Shown here piece after piece: positions 32,393 to 46,375 of a DNA stretch of 64,000 bases. The DNA comes from Polychytrium aggregatum (lineage: Eukaryota; Chytridiomycota; Chytridiomycetes; Polychytriales): assembly GCF_025602895.1 (NCBI RefSeq), contig NW_026516351.1, positions 1 to 64,000 on the forward strand, read 5' to 3'. The stretch's first letter is position 1, and each line of letters opens with the position of its first letter. The notes under the pieces were generated by a model, which was given only the letters and a program-made list of their open reading frames with translations, was not told where the DNA came from and searched no databases. The position numbers and the translations under genes are program-made.

Positions 32393-33400
32393 ATGTCGAA
32401 AGATACCTCGGCCCATACGTCCAGCACAATGCCCTCGCCGCCGACAATCAAAGGCGATCGGTCCGAAGAACGTGCCAGCGACAGCAGCAGCGACGACGAC
32501 GACGACGGCGATGATGTGGTCCTGTCCGATATCCACATCAAGCCCTGGGCAGTCGGAATCCGATCCAGCGACCCACAGACCACCGTCTTCCAAGGCCGAA
32601 CCTGCGAGAGCGCCGGTGCTGTCTCTGTATCGATCCAGCATTGTCTCGCCACGGCCCTGGATCGGGTCGGCCTCCAGGTGTGGGTCGGCGCCCTGGTTCT
32701 GGCAGACTATATCCTGGCCAACGCCTCCCTATTCCACAACCAGACGGTGCTGGAACTCGGGGCAGGGACAGGCCTCGTCTCGATCGTTTCCGCCGTCGTT
32801 GGAGCCAAAGAAGTGTTCTCAACCGACCTAGGCGAGCATGGCATTCTCGATCTGATTGCTCTGAATGCCGAGGCCAACAGCGTCGGCGACGGGGTCTCGG
32901 TTCGTGAGCTGGATTTTACCGACGACGATGCGCTTCTCTGGTACCCTCGCAAGTCGCCGCTCGTCTCAGCATCCGAAGATGAGACGGGAACATCCCGAGC
33001 CTCAGAAAGTTGTCGGCGCTATGCGTGGACACACTCGGACGCCGACCGGTTCCGGCAAGAATGCTCGATTGTCCTAGCAGCCGATATCATCTACGACGAT
33101 CATGTCACCTTTGCGTTCGTCACCCGCATCCACGCTCTGTTGGCAGCTCCACCCAAAGGCTGCGAGCGGGTGCTGTTCTTGGCGCTGGAAAGACGCATCA
33201 ACTTTACGGTTGAGATTGTTGCGCCGGCGTACGACTTTTTGTTTGAGACCCTGGAGGCATGGAACGCCGCCATGGAGGACGAGCTGGGGTGTACCATTGT
33301 CTGGACCCAGATCGACTTGGCCCTGGTGCCGCAGGCATTCGAATATTCCCGCACGCCGTATCTGGAGCTGTGGTGCATGAGACTCGAGTCCAGTCGCTGA
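32393..33400 (+). CDS. METTL22: METTL22-type protein lysine methyltransferase
   Basis: Intronless, 335 residues. After an acidic, Ser/Asp-rich N-terminus (~1-50), the class I SAM-dependent fold begins. VWVGALVLADYILANASLF leads into motif I, VLELGAGTGLVSI, then the post-I acidic strand FSTDLG and the ELDFTDDDALLW segment. The motif VLAADIIYDD follows, in the position of the (A/V)xDxxYD signature of this methyltransferase family. ERRINFTVE and LELWCM near the end also match METTL22. In humans METTL22 methylates a lysine of the KIN DNA/RNA-binding protein. The substrate here is unproven. Confidence 0.84.
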   Translation: MSKDTSAHTSSTMPSPPTIKGDRSEERASDSSSDDDDDGDDVVLSDIHIKPWAVGIRSSDPQTTVFQGRTCESAGAVSVSIQHCLATALDRVGLQVWVGALVLADYILANASLFHNQTVLELGAGTGLVSIVSAVVGAKEVFSTDLGEHGILDLIALNAEANSVGDGVSVRELDFTDDDALLWYPRKSPLVSASEDETGTSRASESCRRYAWTHSDADRFRQECSIVLAADIIYDDHVTFAFVTRIHALLAAPPKGCERVLFLALERRINFTVEIVAPAYDFLFETLEAWNAAMEDELGCTIVWTQIDLALVPQAFEYSRTPYLELWCMRLESSR

Positions 33401-34694
33401 TGCAGCGTCCTAAAACAAAACGGAACACTGTTCTGTGCCATCGTTGTCATTGTCTGGGTCCTGAATACACACCATCCGTCGCCACCATGATCAAGCAGTG
33501 TGTCCAACGAGACCGGATGCAGAGTCATTCGCTCGGCCCAACAACCTTGATGCCGAGAGCACATGGAGCTGTCCAGAGTTCGAGTGCATGCACACACCAG
33601 TATCGCAGTCAATGTCAGTCGATCGTCGCCACAGGAGATCAACCTGTATATTCGAGATGATGCTCCTGAACTCAGCCAAATCACTGAAATGGCAACAAAG
33701 ACCGGAGTGCAAACCCATCGGCTGTTCGCCGGGGCCTACGGATCAGCAGGCTTGGGTCGCTGAGGCCAGAGAAATGGGATGCACAGTCTCGCCTTCATTT
33801 CAAACAAGCCTCGCCAGGGCCGCCGGCATGTTGATCGACCTTCTGCCCATCAAGGCCATCCCAATGTACTCGTCGCGGATGGCCGTCCCGCAACCTGTAG
33901 CCAGTTCTGGAATCCTTCGCTTGTGCCGCACCCACATCCATGGCCAATTGCATCCATGGCCGATCGCATCCGACCGTTGATGCCGTCCTTGGATGGACAG
34001 TCCTTGGGTCGTGTGCCCAACCGTTTCCCACGAACAGATTCCCGCCTCTGGTCGACCTCCTCTCGCCCCCCCCCGGCTCAGAATTGGCGGGATTCTCCAG
34101 CGCCCTCACAGACACAGCGTTTCGCTTTCGATGCGAGCAGCTCCTGCACGTGATGCCTGCAAGCAGGGCCCGCTGCAGCAGAAACCGACGTGGGCGGCTG
34201 CAGGGCGGCTGGTTTCTCGGTAGACGCTTACCAGAATCGCCCACGAGCCGCTCACGCCGACTCCCCCCCCCCAAGACCTGGCCCAAGGTACCGACACCTG
34301 CATAGCACCCTCTCTCTCTCTGGCGTGCCTAGACTTTCGAGGGTTTTCCTTTTGATCCGAGCGGAGGGGGCGGCAAGGCCGGAATTGTCCTGATCTGCGT
34401 CGTGGTTGGCTGGCTGGCTGGTTGGTTGGTTGGTTGGGGGTGGGTCGTCTCGTCTTCCTACCTTTCTCCCACGCGTCGAACAGACATGATTCCAGGCGCT
34501 TTCCGGACGCTTTCCGGGCTGGCAATCGAGAAGAGTCGCCAGCTCATCCCGAATGATCGCTCATGCCAGCAGTCGTTTCGCCACGACAAATCTCTGTCCT
34601 TTGATTCTGAAGAGCTTCGCTATCCGAAGGGCCACAAAAACACGTCTCGGCTGATCCAGTGCTCCGAGCGGACGTGCAAGAGATTACAGGAAAA
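33401..34694. other. intergenic region upstream of the IQGAP gene
   Basis: Contains a TGGC/GGTT tetramer tract (34404-34438) and a CT run. Open frames to ~160 codons show no recognisable features. Confidence 0.5.
34404..34438. repeat. (GGCT)n/(GGTT)n compound microsatellite
   Basis: About three GGCT copies running into four GGTT copies, ~255 bases upstream of the predicted IQGAP start. Confidence 0.85.
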
Positions 34695-37600
34695 ATGAAC
34701 GTTGAAGTTGGTGCCTCCGAGGACGGTGGTGGGTTCTGCAGTCCAGGTGGCATGTAAACTCACGCTTGCACGGATGCGATGCGATGCGATTGCACACCTG
34801 CATGCGCGATACATCCTCCCGAGCACGGCGATCTCTGGGGCCCTCAATGCCCTTGCGCTGACGACGGCCGGGTTTTGCTTCGACCATGCTCACCGACACC
34901 GTCCATGCTGGCTTCACCTCCTGCAGTTACCCACAGGGATGGCCGCCTCAAGCTTCAGAAGAAGCAGGGCGTCGCGGACGGCAAGGATGAATCCTGGATG
35001 GACCGCGAGCGACAAAATCTGCAAGCCTACGAATACCTCTGCCACGTCGGCGAGGCCAAAGAGTAAATGCCGTGACCGGCGCTTCCCCCCCCCCTTGTAA
35101 AGCCCCAAGCATATGTGACTATCGTTTGTGTGCTGATGGCTCCTTTCTCCTCCTATGCTCTCATTCCTCGCTTCTTGCGGGGATGCAATCTCGACACGGG
35201 AATGCGCAGATGGATCGAGGCTTGCGTCAAGGACAAGCTCGGCGATATCGGCCAACTCGACGAGGAGCTGCGAAACGGCATCGCGCTTGCTCGTCTGGCA
35301 AAGTTCTTTTGCCCGAGCGTCGTGAAGAAGATCTTTGAGGTGCGGAGGGCGTCGTGGGCCATTCCCCAGGCAACGCGGCAATTGTCCGTCCAACAGAGCG
35401 TTGTAGAGCGTGGGAGGGAACCCCGCCTGGCGGAGATATTGAATCGGCATTGGTACCTACAGGATCGCACCAAGCTTCAGTATCGACACTCGGATAACAT
35501 CAACTATCTCTTTGACGCCATGCGGAAAGTTGGCCTTCCCGAGGTCTGGATATGCGCGATGCACGAGTCATGGATGTGGCTTACTTTGAAGCCCATGGGA
35601 GAGTCTCGCTGTTGGCTTGCGAATGATAGAGTAACCTCGGGTCGTATGCGCCATGCCTTCGTCGCTACGGCAGCGCTGCGTCCCATGGGATTACTGACGC
35701 GGGGCTGTGGATGGGTCGTAGGTCTTTATATTCGAGACCACGGATCTGTACGACAAGAAGAACATCCCCAAGGTGATTTACTGCATCCATGCGCTCAGGT
35801 AAGGCCGGCGATCCTTTGCATCGCGTTAGTGGGCGAGTCAAGCAAGGAACGCTCGCAGTGACCGGCCGACTCTCCAAAACAGTCACTATCTGGCCAAGAA
35901 GGGACTGGCACCCAAAATCAAGGATCTCCTCGGCAAGCTGACCTTCACAGGTGCAGTAGACCATCGTCTCGGTGCCATTGGATCACTCGATGGCGGATGA
36001 TCAATCCCCCAACTCACCCTAACAATGCTTTGTAGAGGAGGAACTCGATGCCACGCAGCAGTCGCTCGAGCAGTCGGGCGTCAACATGCCTCAGTTTGGC
36101 AATATTGGACAGGCCCTCGCCGACGAGCTCAAGCACGTCGAGCCCACCGAAGAAGAGAGTAAGGCTGTCGCCGGCTCTGTCATAGCGACATGGTCCATTT
36201 TGCCAGCAGAATTGCGCAGGGCTCGTCCTCGACATTTTTTCCTGCACAGCTTGCTTCATGAACTTTGACTCACCCAGGATGCTCCCGTGATGGGTCCGTT
36301 CGATGCCTCTATCGGCCATCTCTTCATTAGAGCGCTTCCAGTTCTTCAGCGAAAATGAAGCCGCTGTGATCAAATGCCAGGCGGCTGTTCGCGGATTCCT
36401 CGCACGCCAGCGCGCCAAACGCATGAAGGAGGCCGAGCGCAAGCGCCTTGCGAATATCGTGTCCTGCCAGGCCCAGGCTCGCATGCACCTGGAACGCAAG
36501 CGCTACCAGAAGCGACTTCAGTACTTCAAAGACAATGAAAAGAGCATTGTCAAGATCCAGAGCTTGCTGCGAATGAGGATGGGTCGCATCGAGCACAATC
36601 GCCACAAGGCCCGCCTGGAAGGCATCACGCCGATCATTGTGAAGGTAGGAGCGACGGACGTCTGGGACTGAGAGTACGCTGCGTCTGCACTAGTCGAGAA
36701 CGGCGAACGGGCTCTGGGCTGTCTTATCTGAAAGCATCATATTTGGGGGGGGGGAACCTCGTGCCTGTCTGCAGCTGCAAGCCATTATCCGTGGAAGAAA
36801 GGACCGCGAGGAGTTCTTGAAGCGACAACAGTTCTACAAGAGCCATCTGAATGAGATTGTCAAGATGCAGGCCTTGTGGCGCTCCAAGCACGTCCAGAAG
36901 GCCTACAAGTCACTAGGTTGGATGCTGGCGGAGCGAGCCAGGCTAAGGGTGCCGAGCAGCGGAGGCAATTGGGGGCAATGATCTAGAAGTGCAGCACCGG
37001 GCACTCACCGCGAATCGCCATATTTGACCACAGCCTCGCTCAACAATCCGAACCTCAAGGTTGTCCAAGAGTTCTTACATCTTCTGGAAGACACCGAAAA
37101 TGAGTTTGAGGAGGAGATGGGTAGGTCAAAACTGATGGGCTTCTTGCCTGCACTAAAACTAACTGGAAAGCATGAAGATCCGGTCCGTGCCTGTCGGCCG
37201 AACTCGAGCACCAGAGTCGATGTACTGCCCTTTCCTCCAGTGCCAGCAATCAAGCCAAACTGGCGTGCCGACTCATGACACATTCCTGCTGCTGCCCAGA
37301 TATCGAGGGTCTCCGGCAGCTGGTCATCAAAAAGATCCGAGAGACCTTGCAGATGGAGCAGGAGGTCAACGAGCTGGACATCAAGATCGCGCTGCTGGTC
37401 AAGAACCGAATCTCGCTCGAGGAAGTCGCGCATCTCACCTCCAAGAAAATGAAGGCCAAGTCTCTCAACGATCTGGCGATGGAGGCAACCCCGACGTTCT
37501 CGTTCAAGAAAATGGACAAGGAAACGCGCAAGCGGCTCGAAAACTATGGCCATCTCTTCCACCTGCTGCAGACCCAGCCCCACTACCTGTCTTCCACCAT

Positions 37601-40600
37601 GTTCCTGATGAACAAGAAGAGCGGCGGGTCGGTGACCAAGTTCCTGGAACAGGTGACGCTGTCCCTCTACGGATACGCACAGAACCCGCGCGAGGAGTAC
37701 CTGCTCCTCAATCTGATCAAGGTACGCTGACCGACTGTGCGTGGATGCTGTGGCCAGAGAGACAAACGTGGACCGTGTCTACAGAGAGCAACAGGCATGC
37801 AAACGAGTAGTTCCGCAGGATAATCGGCGCGGATCTAAACGTGGAGTCCATTCCGGCTTTTCTCTGCTGCTGACGACGCGCTGTTGCTGACGACGGACAT
37901 GTTCTGGTCGCCTTCATCCAGAACTCGATCAAAATCGAAGTCGAGGAGATCACAGAGATTGGCGAGTTTTGGCGCTCCAATCCTCTGTTCATCAAGCTGG
38001 TGATGAACTACATCCGGTAATCACATGCTCTCCCACCCCGGTGCTGATGCGGGTCGACTGCTTTCCACCCGAGATCATCCACGTCTGCCACGAATGCACG
38101 TGCATGCTCAATTGTGACCGTGAGCCAGGGAATGTGCCATCACTTACAATCTCGACTGTATGTGCGCACGGATGTGTCCAGAGGTGCCAAGGAGAGACAG
38201 TTTTTGAGAGAGCTCCTCCAGCCTCTCGTCAACCTCGTCATCAAGGACAACAACCTCGATCTCGAGCTTGACCCCATCACGGTATGGCACTGTCACGCGT
38301 CTGCTGCCTGCTTCACAATTGGAATCACGATCGATTGTTGCAAGGGGCTGGGTGGGAGAGCGGAGCGGAGTGGTTGAATCAGTAGCTGATGGCTTGTTCG
38401 ATGGGGTGCACTGATTCGCTGCCGGGTCCCAGATCTACAAGTTCTTGATTCGTGAGGAGGAAGTCATTTCCGGGGAGAAGAGCAAGCGCCCATACGACGT
38501 AACTGTCCAGCAAGCGGCCGCAGATCCTGAGGTCAAGAACCTCCGCGAGACTCGTACGTAACTCTATATGGAAGCGCGGGCTACATGACTAGCATCTCTG
38601 TCTATGCATTCCGACTGTGACCGTTGCTGCGGCCGCACCGGTGATGGTGATATCGGTGGTGGTGGTGGGGGGGGAGAGGCTACCGAGTGCGCCATTGTCC
38701 ACATGACTGACCTTTCTGATCTCACAGGAACGGCAAAACTTCAGGAGATCACCTCCAAGTTCCTCGAAGCCATCTTCTCGTCCATCAAGGCCATGCCATA
38801 CGGCATCCGGAACATTGCCTCCCAGATGAAGGAGGCCATGCGATCAAAGTTCCCGAACCAGGAAGAGGAGATCAACCGCATTGTCGGAAACCTGGTCTAC
38901 TATCGCTACATGAATCCCGTCATTGTGTGAGTGGCAGCAATCGGCGTCGAGCGGTGGTATCGAGCGGTGGTATCGAGCGGTGGTATCGAGCGGTGGTATC
39001 TATGACTTGGCGGATGACAGGCCGCACTGTCTTTCCATCTCGGAGCCTTGGCTGACTGTGGTTTCGGTGTCCTCGGTATCGTATCTGAATCTGCGGTGGT
39101 TCTCCAGAGCACCCGAGGCGTTCGATGTGATCGAGTCCGCGATCACGCCCATCCAGCGAAAGAATCTCGCCGAGGTCGCCAAGACGCTGCACCAGATTGC
39201 AGTGGCAAAGCCGGCCGAGTTGGACGAGTCGAGCGGGCTCAAGATCTACATCTGCAACTCTGGAAAGCGGTTCTCGCAGTTTGTTCGAGATGGTATGGCG
39301 ATGGCGCAGTCGGGTACTTGATCAATCAATCAATCAGTCGATGGAAGCGTTTCCTTGCCTTATCACCGTGAATTGCGCCCCACTAACTTGTCCCATCACC
39401 AGTGGCCAATGTGCAGTCGGCCGAGGAGTACTTCAGCATCGATGAGTACATGGACATCAATGCGGCCCAGAAGCCGACGATCTACATCTCCCCGAACGAG
39501 ATTCTGCAGATCCATCGAGCCATCTACGACAATCTCGACGATATCGTAAGTTTGGAGATGGTCGTTCCCGCTTTCCACATACTTGCGGTGCAGCGCCCAC
39601 CTGCGTTTCTGACCTGCAGCGACTCAATATTGGGTCTGAGATATTGCAAAGAGCCGCAACGAACTTGTCGCGCATTATGCGACGGGCTCGGATACTGCCT
39701 CTGGTGGCTCCATCCATGAATTGTTCTCATGATTAATATTGATTTCTCAGGCTCCCGAGAAAAGCGACCCCATCCGCCAGATCCTGGGCGATCTCGGCAC
39801 GCCTCCGCCTGTTCCCGAGGGCAAGGAGGTTCCCGGAAACGAGCTGGCGCTTGTGCTCGTCAACCGGTTTGCCAAGCTTGAATGTGTGTATCTCGCTGAA
39901 GGGTCAGGAATGGCGATGGTCGACCGTGACTGAGCGGCTAGTCTTGGGGGGTGGGGTGCATATTGCGGCTGCCTATGATTCTGGGTGCGTTCATATCTGA
40001 CCTGGCAGGATTAACCTCTGTCATTCCCTTCCACTCTCTGCCTGCTGCAGCGACCGAGAATGTCAAACTCAAGCACTTGCTCTCAGAGACCAAGCGTATG
40101 GTTCTCACAATTCTCCGCGTTCAGAGTGGCAAGAACATCCTCGACATTCTCGAAGCCGCCGTGACCGAGAAGGAAGAGCAGCAGTTTGCCGAGGTCGTGA
40201 GGATGGATATAGCCAAGGCCAGCAAGATCGAGTCCAAGGCTGTCGGCTCGGCCGGCGAGATCTACGGATCCAGAGATACTCTGGCGACCAAGGACACCAA
40301 AGAAACCCTGTCGCCGTCCCGAGATGCCCTCTCCCCTGGTAGCATCACGGTCTTTGGGCCGATCAGTCCGGCGCTGTACAAGGGCCCCGATGGCAACCCG
40401 TAAGTAGGGCGGCGGAATATGCATAGCGGCTCCAGGCGATGGCCTTTGAGTGAACTTGTGCGAACAGGGAGGGAACACGTTGACAGGGACTGGATGTGCT
40501 TGCCAAACTGCTGCTGATGCCTCCTTTGCCTCTCACGACTGGTGGTCCGTGTCTTGGTCATCTGCAGCATGACATTCTCTCAGCTCAAGCGAAAGGCCCT

Positions 40601-41827
40601 CGAGAACATGGCCAAGCTCGAGGCCGAGCAGAAGGTCACCAAGGAAAACGGGTATCAGGACATGTTGAATCTGATTGCCAAGGTTAAAACTGGTTGTCTG
40701 GTTGTCTGGTTGTCTGGTTGTCTGGGATACTCTGGAGGATCTTGCTCATGTCCGCACCTGTGGCATCGGGCCTGCTGGCGGTTTCGCTCACATAGCTGCT
40801 GATATTTGGGCTCGTCTGTTTGCCGATGCCCGTGTATGTGCAATCAGGACATGATCAACAAGCACAAGATGAGGATCCAAAGGAAGCGCGAGCTCCAGTC
40901 CCTGAATCGAACCCTCTCCAACCTCGAGCAAAAGGCCGTGTATCTCGAGGAGCAGAAGAAGACTTACTGCGACTATGTAGAGTCGTGCATGGGCAACCTG
41001 GGCAGCAAGAAGGGGTAAGGCTGCAGGATCGGGCAACTGTGGGATGGCCCTGTGTCCAAGCCGGCATTCCTGATAACCAATCCCCTCCTCCCCTGTGTCG
41101 CCAGTGGCAAGAAAAAGGCACCGCTGTTCCTTTCCAAGCAATACTACCATCTGCGCGAGCTCCAAAAGAACGGCGGAAGCGTTCCTCAGTTTGGATCGTA
41201 CAAGTACACAGCGGCCCATCTGTACAAGAAGGGCGTGCTCATTGGCATCGACGGCCACTCGCCTAAGCAGTAAGTGGATTCATTGTGGTCCTCAGGAAAG
41301 CCAGACTGCGGGACAGGCGGCGCCGAGAAGTCCACGGAGAGTGCTGCATGACGATAACAGACACGTCACGAGCAGAGAGAATCGGCTGGCGAACATGTCG
41401 GTTGCTGGACCGCGGGCTGTTGCGCATCTGACCCAAGCGGCTGATCGGTACCACTGGCACTGCAGATACGGCGCCATTACGCTCACGATCTCGTCGAACG
41501 AGTCTGGTGTATTCAGCATCGAGGCCTCGTTCATGGGCGTCAAGTTCCCCGAGAAAATGGAGCTGCGTCTGGAGGAGCTATTGCAGTACCAGTACAACAG
41601 CGTCCACACCATTACGCTGTTCGACATTGCCAAGGTCAACGTGAATCTGCTTCTGTTCTTGCTCAACAAAAAGTAGGTATCCCCAGCCTTCGACCGAGCG
41701 CAGTGTTACGGAGGCAGAGGAAGTCGTCTCGCAGAGGCGCCGCTGCATCAGCCTGAACATGGCCACTTGATGGAAATGGCAACTGACGCTCTGTCGCCGT
41801 GCTTGGCTGCCCAGGTTCTTTGTGTAG
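34695..41827 (+). CDS. IQG1: IQGAP family protein (Iqg1/Rng2-like), 24 exons, 1219 aa
   Basis: Exons: 34695-34753, 34937-35062, 35210-35339, 35463-35543, 35722-35798, 35883-35950, 36036-36158, 36331-36644, 36775-36916, 36995-37120, 37300-37721, 37922-38016, 38182-38281, 38433-38553, 38728-38926, 39108-39292, 39403-39545, 39751-39883, 40051-40399, 40568-40682, 40848-41014, 41105-41269, 41466-41672, 41815-41827. A calponin-homology domain (~40-180: AYEYLCHVGEAKEWIEACV, TTDLYDKKNIPKVIYCIHAL) is followed by five tandem IQ motifs (~225-373, for example IKCQAAVRGFLARQRAKR). Then come the RasGAP-related domain (YGYAQNPREEYLLLNLIK, LVYYRYMNPVIV) and the RasGAP C-terminal domain ending FLLNKKFFV. IQGAPs bind actin, calmodulin/myosin light chain and Rho GTPases and build the cytokinetic ring and cell cortex. 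The protein is shorter than yeast Iqg1 or Rng2. The first exon is the least certain; it is chosen by phase match to a GTAAAC donor. Confidence 0.9.
38947..39000. repeat. 13-bp minisatellite TATCGAGCGGTGG x ~4 in an IQGAP intron
   Basis: Perfect direct copies begin ~20 bases downstream of the GTGAGT donor that follows the YRYMNPVIV exon. Confidence 0.92.
40691..40725. repeat. 8-bp repeat GGTTGTCT x 4 in an IQGAP intron
   Basis: Perfect copies start eight bases after the donor following exon 20. Confidence 0.92.
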
Positions 41828-43822
41828 AGAGGCCCTCAAGGGCAAGCTGCCAACGGATCCGCAACATGGAGAAACCCAGGGAATGCGGCAGCCGTTGCCG
41901 GCGCAGCGGAATGCACCTGATCCGGACACATGGGCCCAGGGACACTTCATCTGGATCGATGCTCTTGGTTCTCCTCCTTTCTTTCCTCTTCCAACTCTTG
42001 CCTCTCTCGAATCGAAAACGATATTCTTTGCATGCACGCTCCCGAATTGGTCGGCAACTGAGTTTGGTGGTGTGGGCCGTCGCCGATGCCGCAGCATCAA
42101 CTGTGGTCGACGAACGGGAGAGACGAACGGGCGGGGCCGCAATCCAGAGGGTATGCCGAAGGGGGGAGTCCAGCCAGTGGATCTATGCGGGATATTTCCG
42201 CCAACTGGAGGCAGGGGTGATGGCAGCATTTATGGGAGAGGATCAGGACAGAGGATCCCGTTGGGCGACAATGACGTCGATGTCCGTTGCGGCGACGACA
42301 AGCCGAGGCAAGGACAGCGACATTCAACTGCACGATGGCGAGATTGGCAGACAGCGGGCCCGGCCGGGGACAGACGAGCGGGAGGCAAGCGGGATGCTGT
42401 CTGCGGGCAGGGCCGCGCCAGAGAAGCATGTCAGGAGGATTCCGGGCATGTCCTGCAAGTGTCTGCGACGACAAGGCCAGCCTCACCCCGGCGAGCCAGA
42501 GCCAGGGCCGCCCGGGACGGAAGGGCCACAGACGCACCCCGGCCCGGACTGGACGGGCAAGCGGATGGCCGGTGGAGCACATGAATGGACGCATGGGTGC
42601 TGGCGAACAAGACCGGCATCGACAATGTGGATCCAGGGAGCAACGGCGGGCGAGATGCGGGTCGCTGGCAGAGAGCGATCCTGCGAGTCTGTTGCGATCC
42701 GGTTACCGAGCCGCAGGAGTCATGGCGACGACCGACCGATCGATCGGTGGCGGACGACACAGCACAGGCAATCTGGATATCTGCATATCGAAGGCGGCGA
42801 TTTGTCACGAACGCGATTTCAAATCGATAGCAGACGCAGGATCGATGGGACGATGGAGCATCGAATGGATGGATTTGGGTGTGTGAAGGGCTGGACCGAT
42901 GGACCGATACCAGGATCGATCGACGTGCCGCTGTGGGGGCACCTCCGCAGCCCGGTGCTTGTTCCAACTTGTTTCAAATCCAAGCCAGATATGGGGTCAC
43001 CAAGGGGCGGGCAGGGCCGATAGAGACAAAAAGGCAATATTGGCCGATGGGGCTGGACATGCAGCAATCCGTCTGGGTCGTTATCTCGAGCGAACAGGCT
43101 TGCACAGGGCCAAGCCACACGCGCTGGGATCAGGATGCAGGGCGATGGGGGTGAATCTGGAGGGCCGATCTGCTCCCGAACGGGCGCTGCGGTGGGTGTT
43201 GGGCATTGGCCGGCACCGACCACCGCCATCGCCATCGCCATCACCGTCGACATCGATATCGACGCAGACGGTGGTCGTTGGTTGGGCTCGGTGAGGATTG
43301 CCAGGGAGTCCCCGCGTCGATGTGCTGGGATGACGGCGGCGTGAGCCATGGTGAGTGCGAGGGGCGAGAGCGGGGAGCGAGGGCCGGGCGAGGCCAGGCG
43401 AGAGCGCGGCGAGAGCGTGGCTGTCTGATTCGCCTCAGATAACGAACAGACGCGGCTGCTGTGCTGCGACAGTGCTGCGACAGTGCTGGGACTGTGATAT
43501 GCTGCGTGTGCTGTGTGCTACGTTGCTACACACACTTGCACCCCACACACACAGCACACCCACCTGCTGCGCAGTGTCGCCGGCTGCGGATTGGCCCGCA
43601 CACACACACACGCCCCCGGCTTGCTTGACAGCCCTCCCCCATGCGAGTCCCGCCCCATATCGCTCCGCCTCGCCTCGTCTCGCCTCGCCTCGCCCGCGAC
43701 CCTCGTCGCCAGATTTTTGCGTTTTCGAGGATATAAGCAGCCCTCTCCCCCCGGCCATCTTCCGTTCTCCATCCGCGGATCTTCTCCAGTCCTCTTATCG
43801 CTCTCGTTCGCATCTCATCACC
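41828..43822. other. ~2 kb upstream region of GAPDH
   Basis: A frame of 418 codons (41767-43023) exists but is compositionally random and overlaps the last IQGAP exon, so I reject it. The last ~350 bases become CT-rich on the + strand, with ACAC and CGCCTCGCCT runs typical of strong fungal promoters. Confidence 0.5.
43729..43738 (+). promoter_or_regulatory. probable TATA box of GAPDH
   Basis: GATATAAGCA sits ~90 bases before the GAPDH ATG, followed by a pyrimidine-rich stretch suitable for the transcription start. Confidence 0.55.

Positions 43823-46375
<2,553 letters not shown>

Noticed and set aside
41767-43023. 418-codon + strand frame between IQGAP and GAPDH
   Set aside because: Overlaps the last IQGAP exon, has random composition and no domain.
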